DNA of 64,000 bases from Candidatus Microbacterium colombiense (GCA_029203165.1 CP119308.1:620001-684000), one strand, 5' to 3'. Positions 25,840-36,730 are shown, numbered from the stretch's first letter. Notes: generated from the sequence alone by a model not told the origin. Numbers and translations: made by a program.

Positions 25840-26501
25840 TCAGGCCGTGAAGTACGAGCTGGTGGCGTTGTCGAGGATGCGCTGCATGCCGTGCATCCAG
25901 TTGAGCTTGAGGGCGACGACCGCGGCGGGGATGTCGCCGGCGGCGAGCTGCTTCGCGATCTCGGCATGCTCGGCGGCGACGCGCTCGACCTTCACGTCTT
26001 CCGGCACCAGTAGCGACTCGTACCGGTGGAACGAGCTGCGCACGCTCTCGATCACGGCGAGCAGCCGGGTGTTCGGGCAGGCGGAGAGCATGAGGGCGTG
26101 CCACTCGTCATCCTTGGTGATGACCAGCTGGTGCTCGACGAGCTCGTCGGCGAAGGCCTCGGCCATCTCGTGCAGCTGCGCGCCGATGCGCTGCAGCTCC
26201 TCGGGAGGACTCAGCTCGAGCGCCAGGCTCTCGAGGGCGGCCATGACCGGCGCGAGGTCGCGGAATTCAGAGGCGCTGAGAGGCACGAACCGGAAGCCCT
26301 TGCCGTTCTCCGCTCTCGATCTGCCCCTCGGACTCCAGGGCGATGAGGGCTTCGCGCAGCGGGGTGCGGCTGCACGCCGAGCTCGGTCGCGAGCTGCACC
26401 TCGTTGATGCCCTCGCCGGGCGCGCACGTCGCCTGGCGCGCATGCGCGCCATGCAGCTCCTCGCGCACCTGCGACCGCAGGTTCTTGCGCTCGATCGCCA
26501 T
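25840..26501 (-). pseudogene. GntR (FadR-type) regulator, frame-disrupted in the HTH region
   Basis: The start MAIERKNLRSQVREELHG is at 26501 with AGGAGG upstream. The winged HTH (EGINEVQLATELGV, then RTPLREALIALESEGQIES) is spread over three frames between about 26270 and 26450. The FCD-type ligand domain is intact to the stop (FRDLAPVMAALESLALELS to NWMHGMQRILDNATSSYF). Once the frames are joined the HTH is complete, with no conserved residue missing. It is divergent from the GH42 gene, and the CTGTAT-ATACAG operator lies between them. It is the probable repressor of that operon and of the ABC operon at 18415. The breaks may be sequence errors. Confidence 0.75.
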
Positions 26502-26597
26502 GTGACCTCCTGGTCGGTTCGTGCGTGGCCGCCCGGCCGGCCGGCGTCGCCAGCCTATGGGCTTGACCCGCCGCGAGGAGCGGCGACCTTAGCGTGG

Positions 26598-26614
26598 CTG
26601 TATACAGAATACAG
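26598..26614. promoter_or_regulatory. GntR-type operator between gntR and GH42 gene
   Basis: CTGTATACAGAATACAG is an inverted repeat CTGTAT-N5-ATACAG. Fifteen of these bases are identical to the site overlapping the sugar ABC promoter at 18344. Its position between divergent genes fits autoregulation by the GntR protein. Confidence 0.75.
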
Positions 26615-26702
26615 TCGACGGTTGCCCGGTGTAATGCGCCAGCGCGCGGCGGCACCCCATGTGCACCACCCCAGAGACGAGCCTCCGTGCCCGTACCGCA
26701 AG

Positions 26703-28848
26703 GTGACCAGTGACCTGACCACCTCGCCGTCGGACCGTCCGCCTCGACGCCCTCGCCTACGGCGGCGACTACAACCCCGACCAGTGGCCGGAGGAGCGTC
26801 TGGGCATGAGGACATGCCGCCTCATGCGTCGAGGCCGGGCGTCAACCTGGTCACTCTGCCCGATCTTCTCCTGGCCGCTGCTCGAGCCGCGTGAGCCCGG
26901 CGTCTTCGACTGCGGCCGGCCTCGACCGCGTCCTCGACCTGCTCTGGGATGCACGGCATCGCGATCGACCTCGCCACCGCCACCGCCACGCCCGCCGTCA
27001 TGGCTGCTGCGCGCGCACCCCGAGATGTGCTGCCCTGGGACGCCGACGGCCTCCGCCTCGAGTTCGGCTCGAGGCAGACCTACTGCCCCTCGTCGCCGGT
27101 CTGGCGAGAGAACGTAGCCCGGATGACCCGCGCCATGGCCGACCGCTACGGCACCCACCCGGGGCTGGCGATGTGGCATATCTCGAACGAGTACGGCGAT
27201 CACACCTCGCGCTGCTGGTGCCCCGAGTCCGCGCGGCACTTCCGCCGCTGGCTGCAACACCGCTACGGCGACCTCGACGGTCTCAATGAGGCCTGGGGTG
27301 TCAACGTGTGGGGCCAGCGCTACACCTCGTGGGATCACATCGAGACGCCGAAGAAGGCGCCGGGTCCGGTGAACCCCACCAAGCTGCTCGACTTCGAACG
27401 CTTCTCGTCGGATGCGTTGCTCGAGCTGTTCCAGATCGAGATCGACGTGCTGCGTGAGGTCACCCCCGACATCGCCGTGACCACGAACTTCATGAGCATG
27501 TTCCGCGACCTCGACTACTGGGACTTCGCGGCGGTGGAGGATGTCGTCACCGATGACGCCTACCCCGAACCCGCCGATCCGACCGCGCACGTCGGTGCCG
27601 CGCTCAACTACGGGCTCATGCGCTCACTCAAGGGCGGACAGCCCGTGGCTGCTGCTGGAGTCCTCGGCGAGCGCGACCAGCTGGCGCGACGTCAACGTGC
27701 CCAAGCCGCCGGGCAAGATCCGCGTCGAGCAGCCTGCAGGCCGTCGCCCACGGCTCGGACGCGGTGATGTTCTTCCAGTGGCGCCAGGCCAGGTACGGCC
27801 AGGAGAAGTTCCACTCCTCGATGCTCGGCCACCGCGGCGAGCGCTCGCGGCAGCTTCCAGGAGACCAAGGCGTTCGGGCCTCGAGCTGAAGAAGCTGGAG
27901 CCCGTTCGGGGCACCCGGGTGCGTTCGCGGGTGGCCCTCGTCGTGGACTGGGATTCGTGGTGGGGCACCAGCGCGGTCGAGTCGCTGCCCTCCGCAGCGG
28001 CTCCAGTGGGCGACGCAGGCGCGCGCCTGGCACCGCGCCGCTGTACACGCTCGGGCAGCCGGTCGATGCGGTGCGGGCGGTCGGACCTTTCGACGCGTAC
28101 CGACGTCGTCGTGGTGCCGAACCTGTACCATCGTCGAGCAACCGCAGGCCGACGCGCTCGCCGCGTTCGTGGAGCGCGGCGGGCCACCTGGTGGTCGGCC
28201 CATTCTCGGGCGTCGTGGATGCCACTGAGAAGGTGCACGACGGTGGAGCGCCAGGGGTGCTGCGCGATCTGCTCGGCATCGAGGTCGATGAGCAGTGGCC
28301 GATCGCCGATGGCCTCACCGAGCGCGATCGACTACGCCGGCGAGCGCTCTCGTGCGTGCCGAGCTGGAGTGAATGGCTCGAGCGTCGACGCCGATGTCGA
28401 GGTGCGCGCGCACGTACGCCGGCGGGGAGTTGGACGGCCGTCCCGCCGTGACCCGCCGACCCGTCCGGCACAGGATCGGCCTGGTACCTCAGCGCCGGTC
28501 TCGACAGCGACGGGATGCGCGCCGTGCTCTCCGAGGCTGTTCGCCGCCGCGGGGTGCCCGTCCCCGCCTCCACCGAGCGCGACACCGACCTCGAGGTCGT
28601 CACCCGCACCGACGGCGCCACCGACTACACGTTCGTCCTCAACCACGGGCGCCGCACGCTCACGGCTCCGCGCATCCCGGGCGGACGCGACCTGCTCACC
28701 GACGCCGATCGCCGACGCCGCGGGCCTGCCCCTCGGGCCCTTCGGCGTCGCCGTCTCGCCCACCCCGCCCCCCAGAACCATGGTCCGGCTTCATGACGCC
28801 GCACCCTCCTCCCGACTCCGCACACCACCGACCGCGAGGCCACCATGA
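26703..28848 (+). pseudogene. GH42 beta-galactosidase-like glycoside hydrolase, frame-disrupted
   Basis: Joined fragments give YGGDYNPDQWPEE, LATATATP, WHISNEYGDHTSRCWCPESARHFRRWL (catalytic acid E in NEYG) and LLLESSASATSWRDVN (nucleophile E in the LLLES region). The C-terminal part has RVALVVDWDSWW and the beta domain DYTFVLNHGRRTL. The longest intact stretch is about 26950-27640. At least five indels lie elsewhere. No signal peptide is visible. The probable GTG start is 26703, and the end overlaps the next gene at 28845. It probably hydrolyses galactosides taken up by the linked ABC transporter. Confidence 0.75.
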
Positions 28849-30247
28849 CCCAACCATTCGTCCACCCGTACGTGCCGAACACGGCGCCGGCATCCCGCAG
28901 GCGATGCTCGACGCCGTCGGCGCCGAGTCCGTCGACGGACGAGTTCTACGCCGACGTGCCGGACTCGACCTCCGCCTCGGCCGGCCCGCTCGACCTGCCG
29001 GCGCCGCTCGTCGCCGAGCAGGACCTGGCCCGCCACGTCGCGCGGCCTGCTGGCGCCGCAACCGCCGGTCGAGCCCAGGCGCGGCTGAGCTTCCTCGGCG
29101 CCGGCGTCGTACCACCACGCCGTGCCCGCCGTCGTCGACGAGGTCATCGGACCGCAGCGAGTTCCTGACCGCGTACGCCGGTGAGCCCTATGAGGACCAC
29201 GGCCGCTTCCAGGCGCTGTTCCAGTACCAGTCGCTGATGGCCGAGCTGCTGGCGATGGATGTCGTGAACGTACCGACCTACGACGGCTACCAGGCGACCG
29301 CGACCGGACTCACGATGTCGGGCCGTATGACCGGACGCTCGCGCGTGCTGGTGGTGAGCGATGTGCTGCCCGCGAAGCTCTCGAAGGTGCACGACTACAT
29401 CCGCGCGCATCTGACACTCGAGCACGTGCCGACGCTCGACGGCACTACGGATGTCGCCGCGGTGACCTCTGCCCTGTCGGATGACGTGGCCGCGGTGTGG
29501 ATCGAGACGCCCAGTGCGACCGGCGCCGTTGAGGCCGCGCTGCAGCAGATCGCGGATGCCGCGCACGCGGCCGGCGCCGTCGTCGTGGTCGGCACGGACC
29601 CGATCGGCTACGGCATCCTGACGCCTCCCGCGCTGTCCGGCGCCGACATCGTCACGGGCGACATCCAGTCCCTCGGGCTGCACCAGTGGTTCGGCGGCGC
29701 GCATGGCGGCTTCATCGCGGTGCACGACGATCCGCGTTTCGTGATGGAGATGCCCTCGCGCCTGTTCGGCCTCGCGACCACCGACGTGCCCGGTGAGTAC
29801 GGATTCGGCGACGTCGCCTACGACCGCACCTCCTTCGCGCACCGGGAAGAGGGGAAGGAGTGGGTCGGCACAGCGGCCGCGCTGTGGGGCATCGCCGCCG
29901 GCGTGTACCTGTCGCTGATGGGACCGGCCGGAATGGCAGAGCTCGGCGAAGTGCTCCTGGCCCGCACCCGCTACGCGCAGCAGGCGCTCGCCGCGATCGA
30001 CGGCGTCTCGCTCGACGACGAGGCCGTGCACCTGCGCGAGTTCACCGTGACCCTGCCGATCGCGGCATCCGTCGTCGTCGACGCGCTCCGCGCACAGGGC
30101 ATCGAGCCCGGCGTGGTCGTCGGAGAGCACCGACTGCTGGTGTGCGTCACCGAGCTCACCTCCCAGGCCGACATCGACCGGCTGGCCGGCGCGCTCGCCG
30201 CGGTCACGGCATCCGCATCCCTCGAGATTGTGAAGGACCAGAAGTGA
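28845..30247 (+). pseudogene. GcvPA-like PLP-fold subunit, frame-disrupted near its start
   Basis: About 465 residues after joining. It resembles subunit 1 of two-subunit glycine dehydrogenase: PNTAPG-IPQAMLDAVG-type start, YEDHGRFQALFQYQSLMAELLAMDVVNVPTYDGYQAT, and GDIQSLGLHQWFGGAHGGFIA. The region that in GcvPA reads RREKATSNIC is replaced by AHREEGKEWVGT, so the family function may differ. Indels fall in the first 320 bases; the rest is one long frame. It overlaps the GH42 gene end and the next gene start. Confidence 0.78.
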
Positions 30248-31860
30248 GTCTCCCCGTCGCCCCGAAGCCGGTACTGCGCCGGTTCCAGCAGGCTCGCTGG
30301 GACGAGCCGATCATCTTCGAGCTGACCACGCCCGGTGAGCGCGGCGTGCTGGTCTCGCAGGTCGAGCCCGGCGTGCGTGACGCGGTGGGCGACGTCGTCG
30401 CGGCGCTGCCCGCCGCACTGCGCCGCCGCCACCGCGCCCGCGCTGCCCGAGATGGGGCAGATGCGCGTGCTCAAGCACTACCTGCGCCTGTCGCAGGAGA
30501 ACCTCGGCGCCGACTTCAACGTCGACATCGGTCAGGGCACCTGCACCATGAAGTACGCGCCCAAGATCAACGACCAGCTCGCCGGCACCCCGCAGCTCAC
30601 CGCGATGCACCCGCACCAGGACCCGGCCGATGCGCAGGGCGTGCTCGAGATCCTCTGGCAACTGGAGCGGATGCTCGCCGAGATCTCCGGCATGGACGAG
30701 GTCTCGCTGCACACGCAGGGCGGATCGGCCGCGATCTGGGCCAACATCGCCATGATCCGCGCCTTCCACGCCGCGCGAACGGCGAGGCGAGCAGCGGCGC
30801 GAGGTCATCACCACGATCTTCTCGCCACCCCTCCAACGCGGCGGCGGCGAAGGCGGCCGGCTACCGAGGTCATCACGGTCTTCCCGGATGCCGACGGCTA
30901 CCCCTCGCTCGACGCCCTGCAGGCGGCGCTCTCGCCGCGCACCGCGGCGATCATGGTCACGAACCCGGAGGACACCGGCATCTACAACCCGCGCATCCGG
31001 GAGTGGGTGGACGCTCGCGCACGCGGTCGGCGCGCTCGCCTCGTACGACCAGGCCAACGCCAACGGCATCCTCGGCATCACCCGCGCGCGCGACGCCGGG
31101 TTCGACGTGTGCCACTTCAACCTGCACAAGACCTTCGGCACCCCGCACGGCTGCGGCGGACCCGGCTCGGGCGCGAACGCCGTGTCCGAGGCGCTCGCGC
31201 CGTTCCTGCCCGGCCCGGTGGTCGAGCGCGTCGGCGACCGCTACGTCGCTGGATCGCCGACCGGGCGCCAGTCGATCGGCTCCGTCGCCCCGTTCTACGG
31301 CGTCATCCCGAACATCGTGCGGACGTACGCGTGGATCAGCGCGCTCGGCGCCGAGGGCCTGCGCGCCGTGCGCCGAGACCGCGGTGCTGAACAACAACTA
31401 CCTGATGAAGCGCATCCTCGCGATCCCCGGAGCCAGCGCGCCGTACGCGACCGGCCGCCGCCGCATCGAGCAGGTGCGCTACTCGTGGCAGGAGCTGTTC
31501 GAGGAGACGGGCATCAGCTCGGAGGAGATCGGCGTCCGCGCCTGCCGACTTCGGGATGCACTACTGGACCAGCCACCACCCCTACGTCGTGCCGCAGCCG
31601 TTCACGCTCGAACCGACGGAGTCGTACTCGATGGCCGAGCTCGACGAGTACGCGGCGACGTCCTCGCCGAGGTGGCCCGCGAGGCCCGCGAGACGCCCGG
31701 AGGTCGTGCGCACGGCGCCGCACAACCAGACCGTGCACCACACGCACCACGACGACCTCGACGACCCGGAGCGGTGGGCCGTCACGTGGCGCGCGTACCA
31801 GCGGAAGTACCCGTCGGCGGTCTCCGGTCGCGCTTCCCGGGGGAGTCCGTCGCGTCGTGA
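30244..31860 (+). pseudogene. GcvPB-like PLP subunit, frame-disrupted
   Basis: About 535 residues after joining. Matches subunit 2 features: GTCTMKYAPKINDQLAG, LHTQGGSAAIWANIAMIRAFHAAR, VTNPEDTGIYNPRIREW and the PLP-lysine context NLHKTFGTPHGCGGPGSG. The canonical PxxGAxGE stretch is replaced by TQGGSAAIW. At least four indels lie near 30425, 30780-30840, 31010 and 31370, and more near 31530-31840. The GTG start overlaps the GcvPA-like stop. No gcvT or gcvH is nearby, so ordinary glycine cleavage is unlikely. It could be a decarboxylase or aldolase-type PLP enzyme of a different substrate. Confidence 0.75.
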
Positions 31861-33082
31861 TCGGACTGGTCGTCAACCCTGTCGCCGGTGTCGGCGGGCC
31901 CGCGGGCCTCGCCGGCTCCGACGGTGCGGGCGTGCAGCGTCTCGCGGCCTCGCGCGGCGCCCGTTCGCGCGTGCAGGAACGGGCGGCCGCCGCACTGTCG
32001 GTGCTCGCGGCGCAGCATCCGGGGCTGGTGTCGTGACCGCTGCGGGCGCCGATGGGCTGCCGATGCCGTGCAGGCCGCGGGACTACTGCCCGACGTGGTG
32101 TGACGGCGGCCGATCCGGCGACCGAGGCCGCAGACACCTCGCGCGCCGTAGCGCCGTGCGCGGCCGCGGGCGCCGATCTCGTGCTCGTGGTCGGCGGGTG
32201 ACGGGACGCTGCGAGACGCCGCGGCCGGGCTCGCGTGCCCACGCCTCGGCGTTCACAACTCGTGCAGAATCGGTGCCGTCGGCAACGGCAGGGGCCGCAG
32301 GCGGATTCCGCGCGTTCTGCGGAGTTGTGCACAGCGCCGGCCGTGCTCGGAGTCCCGGCGGGCGTGAAGATGTACTCCCCGGTGTTCGCGGTCAGCCCCG
32401 CCGCGGCCGGCGCGATCGCCGCGGACTGGGTGACCGTGGGCCGCTGCCCACCGAAGACCGCGAGGTGCTCGACATCGACGAAGCAGCGCTGCGCCGCGCT
32501 CGCGTCGACCCGACCTGTACGCGCTGCTGCGGGTTCCCGTGCGCACCGGCCGCACCCAGGCGCGCAAGGCTCCGACCCCAGCCACCGAGGCCGCGGCCGT
32601 CGAGGCCGCCGCCCGCGGCGCCGTCGCCGCGATGCGACCCGGCGTGCGCTATCTGCTCGGCCCGGGCGGCACGACCGCCGAGATCGCCGGACAGCTCGGC
32701 GTCGACGGCACCCCGCTCGGTGTCGACGTCGTGCTCGACGGCGCTGCTCGTCCGCGGCGAGCGAGCGAGCAGGCCTGCTCGCCGAGATCGCCCAGGCGCC
32801 GGCGCAGGCCGTCGTCACCGTGATCGGCGGCCAGGGCTTCCTGCTCGGGCGCGGCAACCAGCAGCTCTCCGCGCGCCGTCCTGCGCGCGATCGGCGACGA
32901 CCCGTCTGCTCGTCGTCGCCCCCGAGCAGAAGCTCATCGACCTGCGCGGACGCCCCCTCCTCGTCGACACCGGCGACCCAGACCTCGACGCCACGGCTCG
33001 CCGGCCACGTCCGAGTCATCACCGGCGTCGGCACCCGCAGCATCTACCCCGTGACCGCACCCGAACTCACCCCACACAGTAA
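31857..33082 (+). pseudogene. ATP-NAD kinase/AcoX-like protein, frame-disrupted and containing an inserted palindrome
   Basis: Joined fragments give IGLVVNPVAGVGG at the start, a GGDGT motif (VVGG-DGTLRDAAAGLA), then LGVPAGVKMYSPVFAVSP and VRYLLGPGGTTAEIAGQLG. These fit the NAD kinase-fold proteins related to AcoX. Between GLA and APAVLGVPAG there are about 98 extra bases that include a palindromic element (32251-32332). Related proteins appear to need only a few residues here. Several single-base indels are also present. The GTG start overlaps the previous gene stop. The C-terminal end is uncertain. Confidence 0.65.
32251..32332. repeat. Palindromic element inside the AcoX-like gene
   Basis: GTTCACAACTCGTGCAGAA (32251-32269) faces TTCTGCGGAGTTGTGCAC (32315-32332), an imperfect inverted repeat with a 45-base middle that has GCCGTCGGCAACGGC-type symmetry. 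The ends resemble those at 44629 (GTTCACAACTCCTCAAGA) and 9250. The flanking coding sequence reads as continuous if the element and about 15 bases are removed, so this looks like an insertion. Confidence 0.65.
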
Positions 33083-33091
33083 GGAACACCC

Positions 33092-33852
33092 ATGCGACTC
33101 GAGAACAAGAAGGCCATCGTCACCGGAGGCGCGGGCGGCATCGGCCGTGCCACCTCGATCGCGCTCGCCGCGGAGGGCGCGCGCGTCGCCGTCGTCGATC
33201 TGAACGCCGAGGCGGCCGGAGGCGTCGCCGCCGAGATCCGCGCGGCGGGAGGCACCGCCGTCGCCATCGCCGCCGACGTGTCGCCAGCGAGGCCGACATC
33301 GAACGCGTCGTCGCCACACCGTCGCCGAGCTCGGGGGCGTGAACGTCGTGTTCAACAACGCCGGCATCATCCGCCGCACCACCGCGGTCGAGACCACCGT
33401 GGAGGAGTGGGACCGCGTGTTCGGCGTGAACGTGCGCTCGATCTTCCTGATGTGCAAGCACGTCGTGCCCGATCATGGAGGCCGGCGGTGGCGGATCCAT
33501 CATCAACACCGGCTCGGGCTGGGGGCTCAAGGGCGGAGGCCAGGCGATCTCGTACTGCGCGTCGAAGGGGGCCGTGGTCAACATGACCCGCGCGCTCGCG
33601 ATCGACCACGGCCCGCCGGCATCCGCGTCAACTCGGTCAATCCCGGCGACGTGAACACCGGGATGCTGCGCGACGAGGCCCGGCAGCTGGCGCAGGACAC
33701 GAGCTGCGTTCCTGGCCGAGGCCGCCGACCGTCCGCTGCGTCGCATGGGCGAGCCGAGCGAGGTCGCGCAGGCCGTGGTGTGGCTCGCGAGCGACGACTC
33801 CTCGTACGTGACCGGCTCCGCTCTGGTGGTCGACGGGGGAGGTATCGCCTAG
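33092..33852 (+). pseudogene. Short-chain dehydrogenase, frame-disrupted
   Basis: Joined fragments give a full classical SDR of about 253 residues: TGGAGGIG cofactor motif, NNAGII, S in INTGSGWG, Y-x3-K in YCASKGAVV, and the C-terminal YVTGSALVVDGGGIA. At least five indels at about 33285, 33325, 33470, 33610 and 33705 involve one or two bases and different nucleotides, both gains and losses. The ATG lies ten bases after the likely end of the AcoX-like gene, so it is the last gene of the GH42-GcvP-like operon. Confidence 0.8.
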
Positions 33853-33935
33853 CGACGAGCCGCTCGTCGGCATCCACAACTCAGGGCTGAGCGTTCGCGC
33901 GCGAACCCCCAGGACACTCGCGTAAAATCGGGACA

Positions 33936-35464
33936 ATGACCGACGCGCCCCTGCCCTCCGCCGAGCCGGCTCCCAGACCCTGGGCACCGGCATCGACCCC
34001 GACGATCTCGCCACGACGCTGCGCGTGCTGTCCGAGCTGCACCAGATCGACAACGAGCACCCGGACTTCGTCGCCGTGCGTCATGCGACCGCCGCCATGT
34101 TCAAGGCCGTCAAGCGGCTCGGCGCAAGGAGATCCGCGCGCGATCGCCGACGCCGACAAGGCCGTCGTCGCCGCCACCGCCACCGGCGCCCCCGACCGCA
34201 TCGACGACGAGACCCGCGGCCTCGACCTCGCCACCAGCAGGAGGACGCCCGATCGCCGGCGAGCTGCTCAAGCGCGCGCCTGCTACATCTGCAAGCAGCC
34301 TACACGCTCGTCGACGCCTTCTACCACCAGCTCTGCCCCGACTGCGCCGCGCTCAGCCACGGCAAGCGCAACGCCCGCACCGACCTCACCGGCAAGCGCG
34401 CCCTGCTCACCGGCGGCCGCGCCAAGATCGGCATGCACATCGCGCTGCGGCTGCTGCGCGACGGCGCGCACACCACCATCACGACGCGGTTCCCCCGCGA
34501 TGCCGTCCGCCGCTTCTCGCCGCTGCCCGACTGCGGCCGACTGGCTGCACCGCCTGCGCGTCGTCGGCATCGACCTGCGCGACCCCGCCCAGGTGATCGC
34601 GCCTCGCCGACTCCGTCGCCGCGCAGGGCCCGCTGGACATCCTCATCAACAACGCCGCCCAGACCGTCCGCCGCTCGGCCGGGCCGTACTCGCTGCTCGC
34701 CGATGCCGAGCTGCAGCCGCTGCCCGACGGCCCGCTGCCCGAGATGGAGACCTTCGGTCACACGGCGACCCGCACCCGCAGGCGCTCGCAGGCCGTCCGT
34801 CGACGCGCATCCGCTGCTCTCGCGTCGCGGCCGCTCGGCGGCACGGTCGCCGAACTGGGCGGGCAGGCGCTCACCGCCGAGGAGCTCGCGCGCTCGCGAT
34901 GGCGCCCGGCTCGTCGTCGCTCGAGAAGCACGCAGACGGCACGGCGATCGACGCCGGTGGGCTCGTGCCCGACGTGCACACCGTCAACAGCTGGGCCCAG
35001 GCGGTCGACAGGTGCGACCCGCTCGAGATGCTCGAGGTGCAGCTCGCGAACACGACCGCGCCGTTCCTGCTGATCAGCCGGCTGCGCGCGTCGATGGCGC
35101 GCGATCCGCGCGCCGCAAGTACATCGTCAACGTCTCGGCGATGGAGGGCGTTTCGGCCGCCGCTACAAGGGGCCGGGCCACCCGCACACCAACATGGCGA
35201 AGGCCGCGCCTCAACATGCTCACGCGCACCAGCGCCGGCGAGATGTTCGAGACCGACCGCATCCTGATGACCGCCGTCGACACCGGCTGGATCACCGACG
35301 AGCGCCCGCACTACACGAAGGTGCGCCTGGCCGAGGAGGGCTTCCACGCCCCGCTCGACCTGGTCGACGGCGCCGCCCGCGTGTACGACCCGATCGTGCG
35401 CGGCGAGGCCGGCGACGACATCCACGGCGTCTTCCTGAAGGACTACGAGCCCAGCCCCTGGTGA
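33936..35464 (+). pseudogene. SDR with an N-terminal four-cysteine zinc motif, frame-disrupted
   Basis: After joining, about 500 residues. An N-terminal helical region (VLSELHQIDNEHPDF) is followed by C-x2-C ... C-x2-C (CYICKQ and CPDCAAL), probably a zinc ribbon. An SDR core follows: GKRALLTGGRAKIGMHIALRLL, ILINNAAQTVRRS, VNVSAMEGVF and the catalytic-like HTNMAKAALNMLTRTSA. The C-terminal part to DYEPSPW is in one frame. Indels occur roughly every 100-200 bases. A TAAAAT -10-like box lies ten bases before the ATG, suggesting a near-leaderless transcript. Probably separate from the preceding operon. Confidence 0.7.
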
Positions 35465-35622
35465 GCGGCCCGGCTGGGGCCGGCCCCTCCCCCCGCCCTC
35501 GGCCCGCTCCTCGGACGATCCGCCGACGTGCACGCCGATTCGGCCGCCCGGCGTCTCGTCCCGGGCGTGCATGTGTGCCGCGTCCAGGTGCCGCGCTGCA
35601 CCGCGGCCGGGCCAGCCGCGGG

Positions 35623-35963
35623 TCAGGTCGCGCGCGGGCGCTCGAGGTTCGCTGAGGCCCAGGATCCGAGCTGGTCGAGGATCGGCAACAGCCCCCGACC
35701 GCCGGGGTGAGTGCGTAGGAGACCGTGACGGGCGGGCCGGCGTCGACCGTGCGCGCGACGAGTCCCGTCTGGGCGAGTTCCGCGAGTCGGTCGGAGAGCA
35801 CGGTGTCGCTGATGCCGGCCACCGCGCGCCGCAGTGCCACGAAGGTGGAGGGTCCGCCGCCGAGCGACGACACGATCATCCCGTTCCATCGCTTGCCGAG
35901 CACGCTGAACGCCAGTGTGACGGCGGCGTCGCACTGATGGATCTCCGTCTCGGCCTCGGCCAT
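35623..35963 (-). pseudogene. HxlR family regulator, one frameshift near the C-terminus
   Basis: Winged-HTH regulator of about 112 residues (CDAAVTLAFSVLGKRWNGMIVSSLGGGPSTFVALRRAV, then SDTVLSDRLAELAQTGLV). An N-terminal cysteine (HQC) matches redox-sensing family members. The frame breaks near 35700, after SYALTPA; the correct end GLLPILDQLGSWASANLERPRAT is in another frame. It is divergent from the azoreductase-like gene, which it probably controls. Confidence 0.8.
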
Positions 35964-36037
35964 GCCCCCATCCTACCTGTGCTACGTTAACCGCTGTCGC
36001 TAGTAAAAACTAGCGACTTCGAAACGAAAGGCACGTC

Positions 36038-36694
36038 ATGTCTCTGTTCCGCCTGGATGCCAGCATCCTGCCCGCGTCGTCCGCCAGCCGTTCGCTGGCC
36101 GACCTGGTCGAAGCCGAGTGGACGGCATCCCACCCCGACTCGACCGTGACGCGCCGCGACCTCGCTGCCGACCCGGTGCCCGCGACAGCCTGGGCGGATG
36201 CCGTGACCGGCGGATTCGTCGAGGATGCGCAGCGCACCCCTGCGCAGAACGACGCCCGCGCCCTCGCCACGCAGTTCGCCGACGAGCTGATCGGCGCCGA
36301 CGCGCTGCTGTTCGCGGTGCCGCTGTACAACTACGGCGTCTCGCAGCACTTCAAGACGTGGTTCGACCTGGCCTACACCGACGAGCGCATCAGCCCCACC
36401 GGCACCGCGCTGCAGGGTAAGCCGGCGACCCTGGTGACGGTGCTCGGCGGCAACTACGCCCCCGGCACGCCCAAGGACGGCTGGGACCACTCGACCGGAT
36501 GGCTGCGCCGCGTGCTTGCCGACGTCTGGGGTCTCGACCTGCGCGTCGTGCAGCGTCCGTTCACGCTCGTCGGCGTCAACCCCGCCCTCGACGCGTTCGC
36601 CGACACCGCCCGCGAACTCAAAGAGACCGCCGAGAGCGACGCCCGCACCTACGGCCAGGAGCTCGCCGCACTGCGGGGGTCCGAGGTCGCCTGA
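36038..36694 (+). CDS. FMN-dependent NADH azoreductase-like protein
   Basis: 218 residues of flavodoxin-like fold. RLDASILPASSASRSLADLVEAEW is the FMN phosphate-binding start, and LFAVPLYNYGVSQHFKTWFDLAY is the typical AzoR loop. These enzymes reduce quinones or azo compounds with NAD(P)H. Starts 74 bp from the divergent HxlR gene, with which such enzymes often pair for quinone or electrophile stress. It is the only intact gene between 26.2 and 38.6 kb. Confidence 0.85.
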   Translation: MSLFRLDASILPASSASRSLADLVEAEWTASHPDSTVTRRDLAADPVPATAWADAVTGGFVEDAQRTPAQNDARALATQFADELIGADALLFAVPLYNYGVSQHFKTWFDLAYTDERISPTGTALQGKPATLVTVLGGNYAPGTPKDGWDHSTGWLRRVLADVWGLDLRVVQRPFTLVGVNPALDAFADTARELKETAESDARTYGQELAALRGSEVA

Positions 36695-36730
36695 CCGTCA
36701 TCCGCGTCGACTGCGGCGACTGCGGGTTAC

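Noticed and set aside
28845..31860. Ordinary glycine cleavage system
   Set aside because: gcvT and gcvH are absent and key GcvP motifs are replaced; the pair sits in a sugar-type operon.
26240..35470. A decayed transferred island
   Set aside because: Motifs remain complete after joining frames, there are no in-frame stop substitutions or IS remnants, and GC content is unchanged; sequence error explains it better, though it is not excluded.
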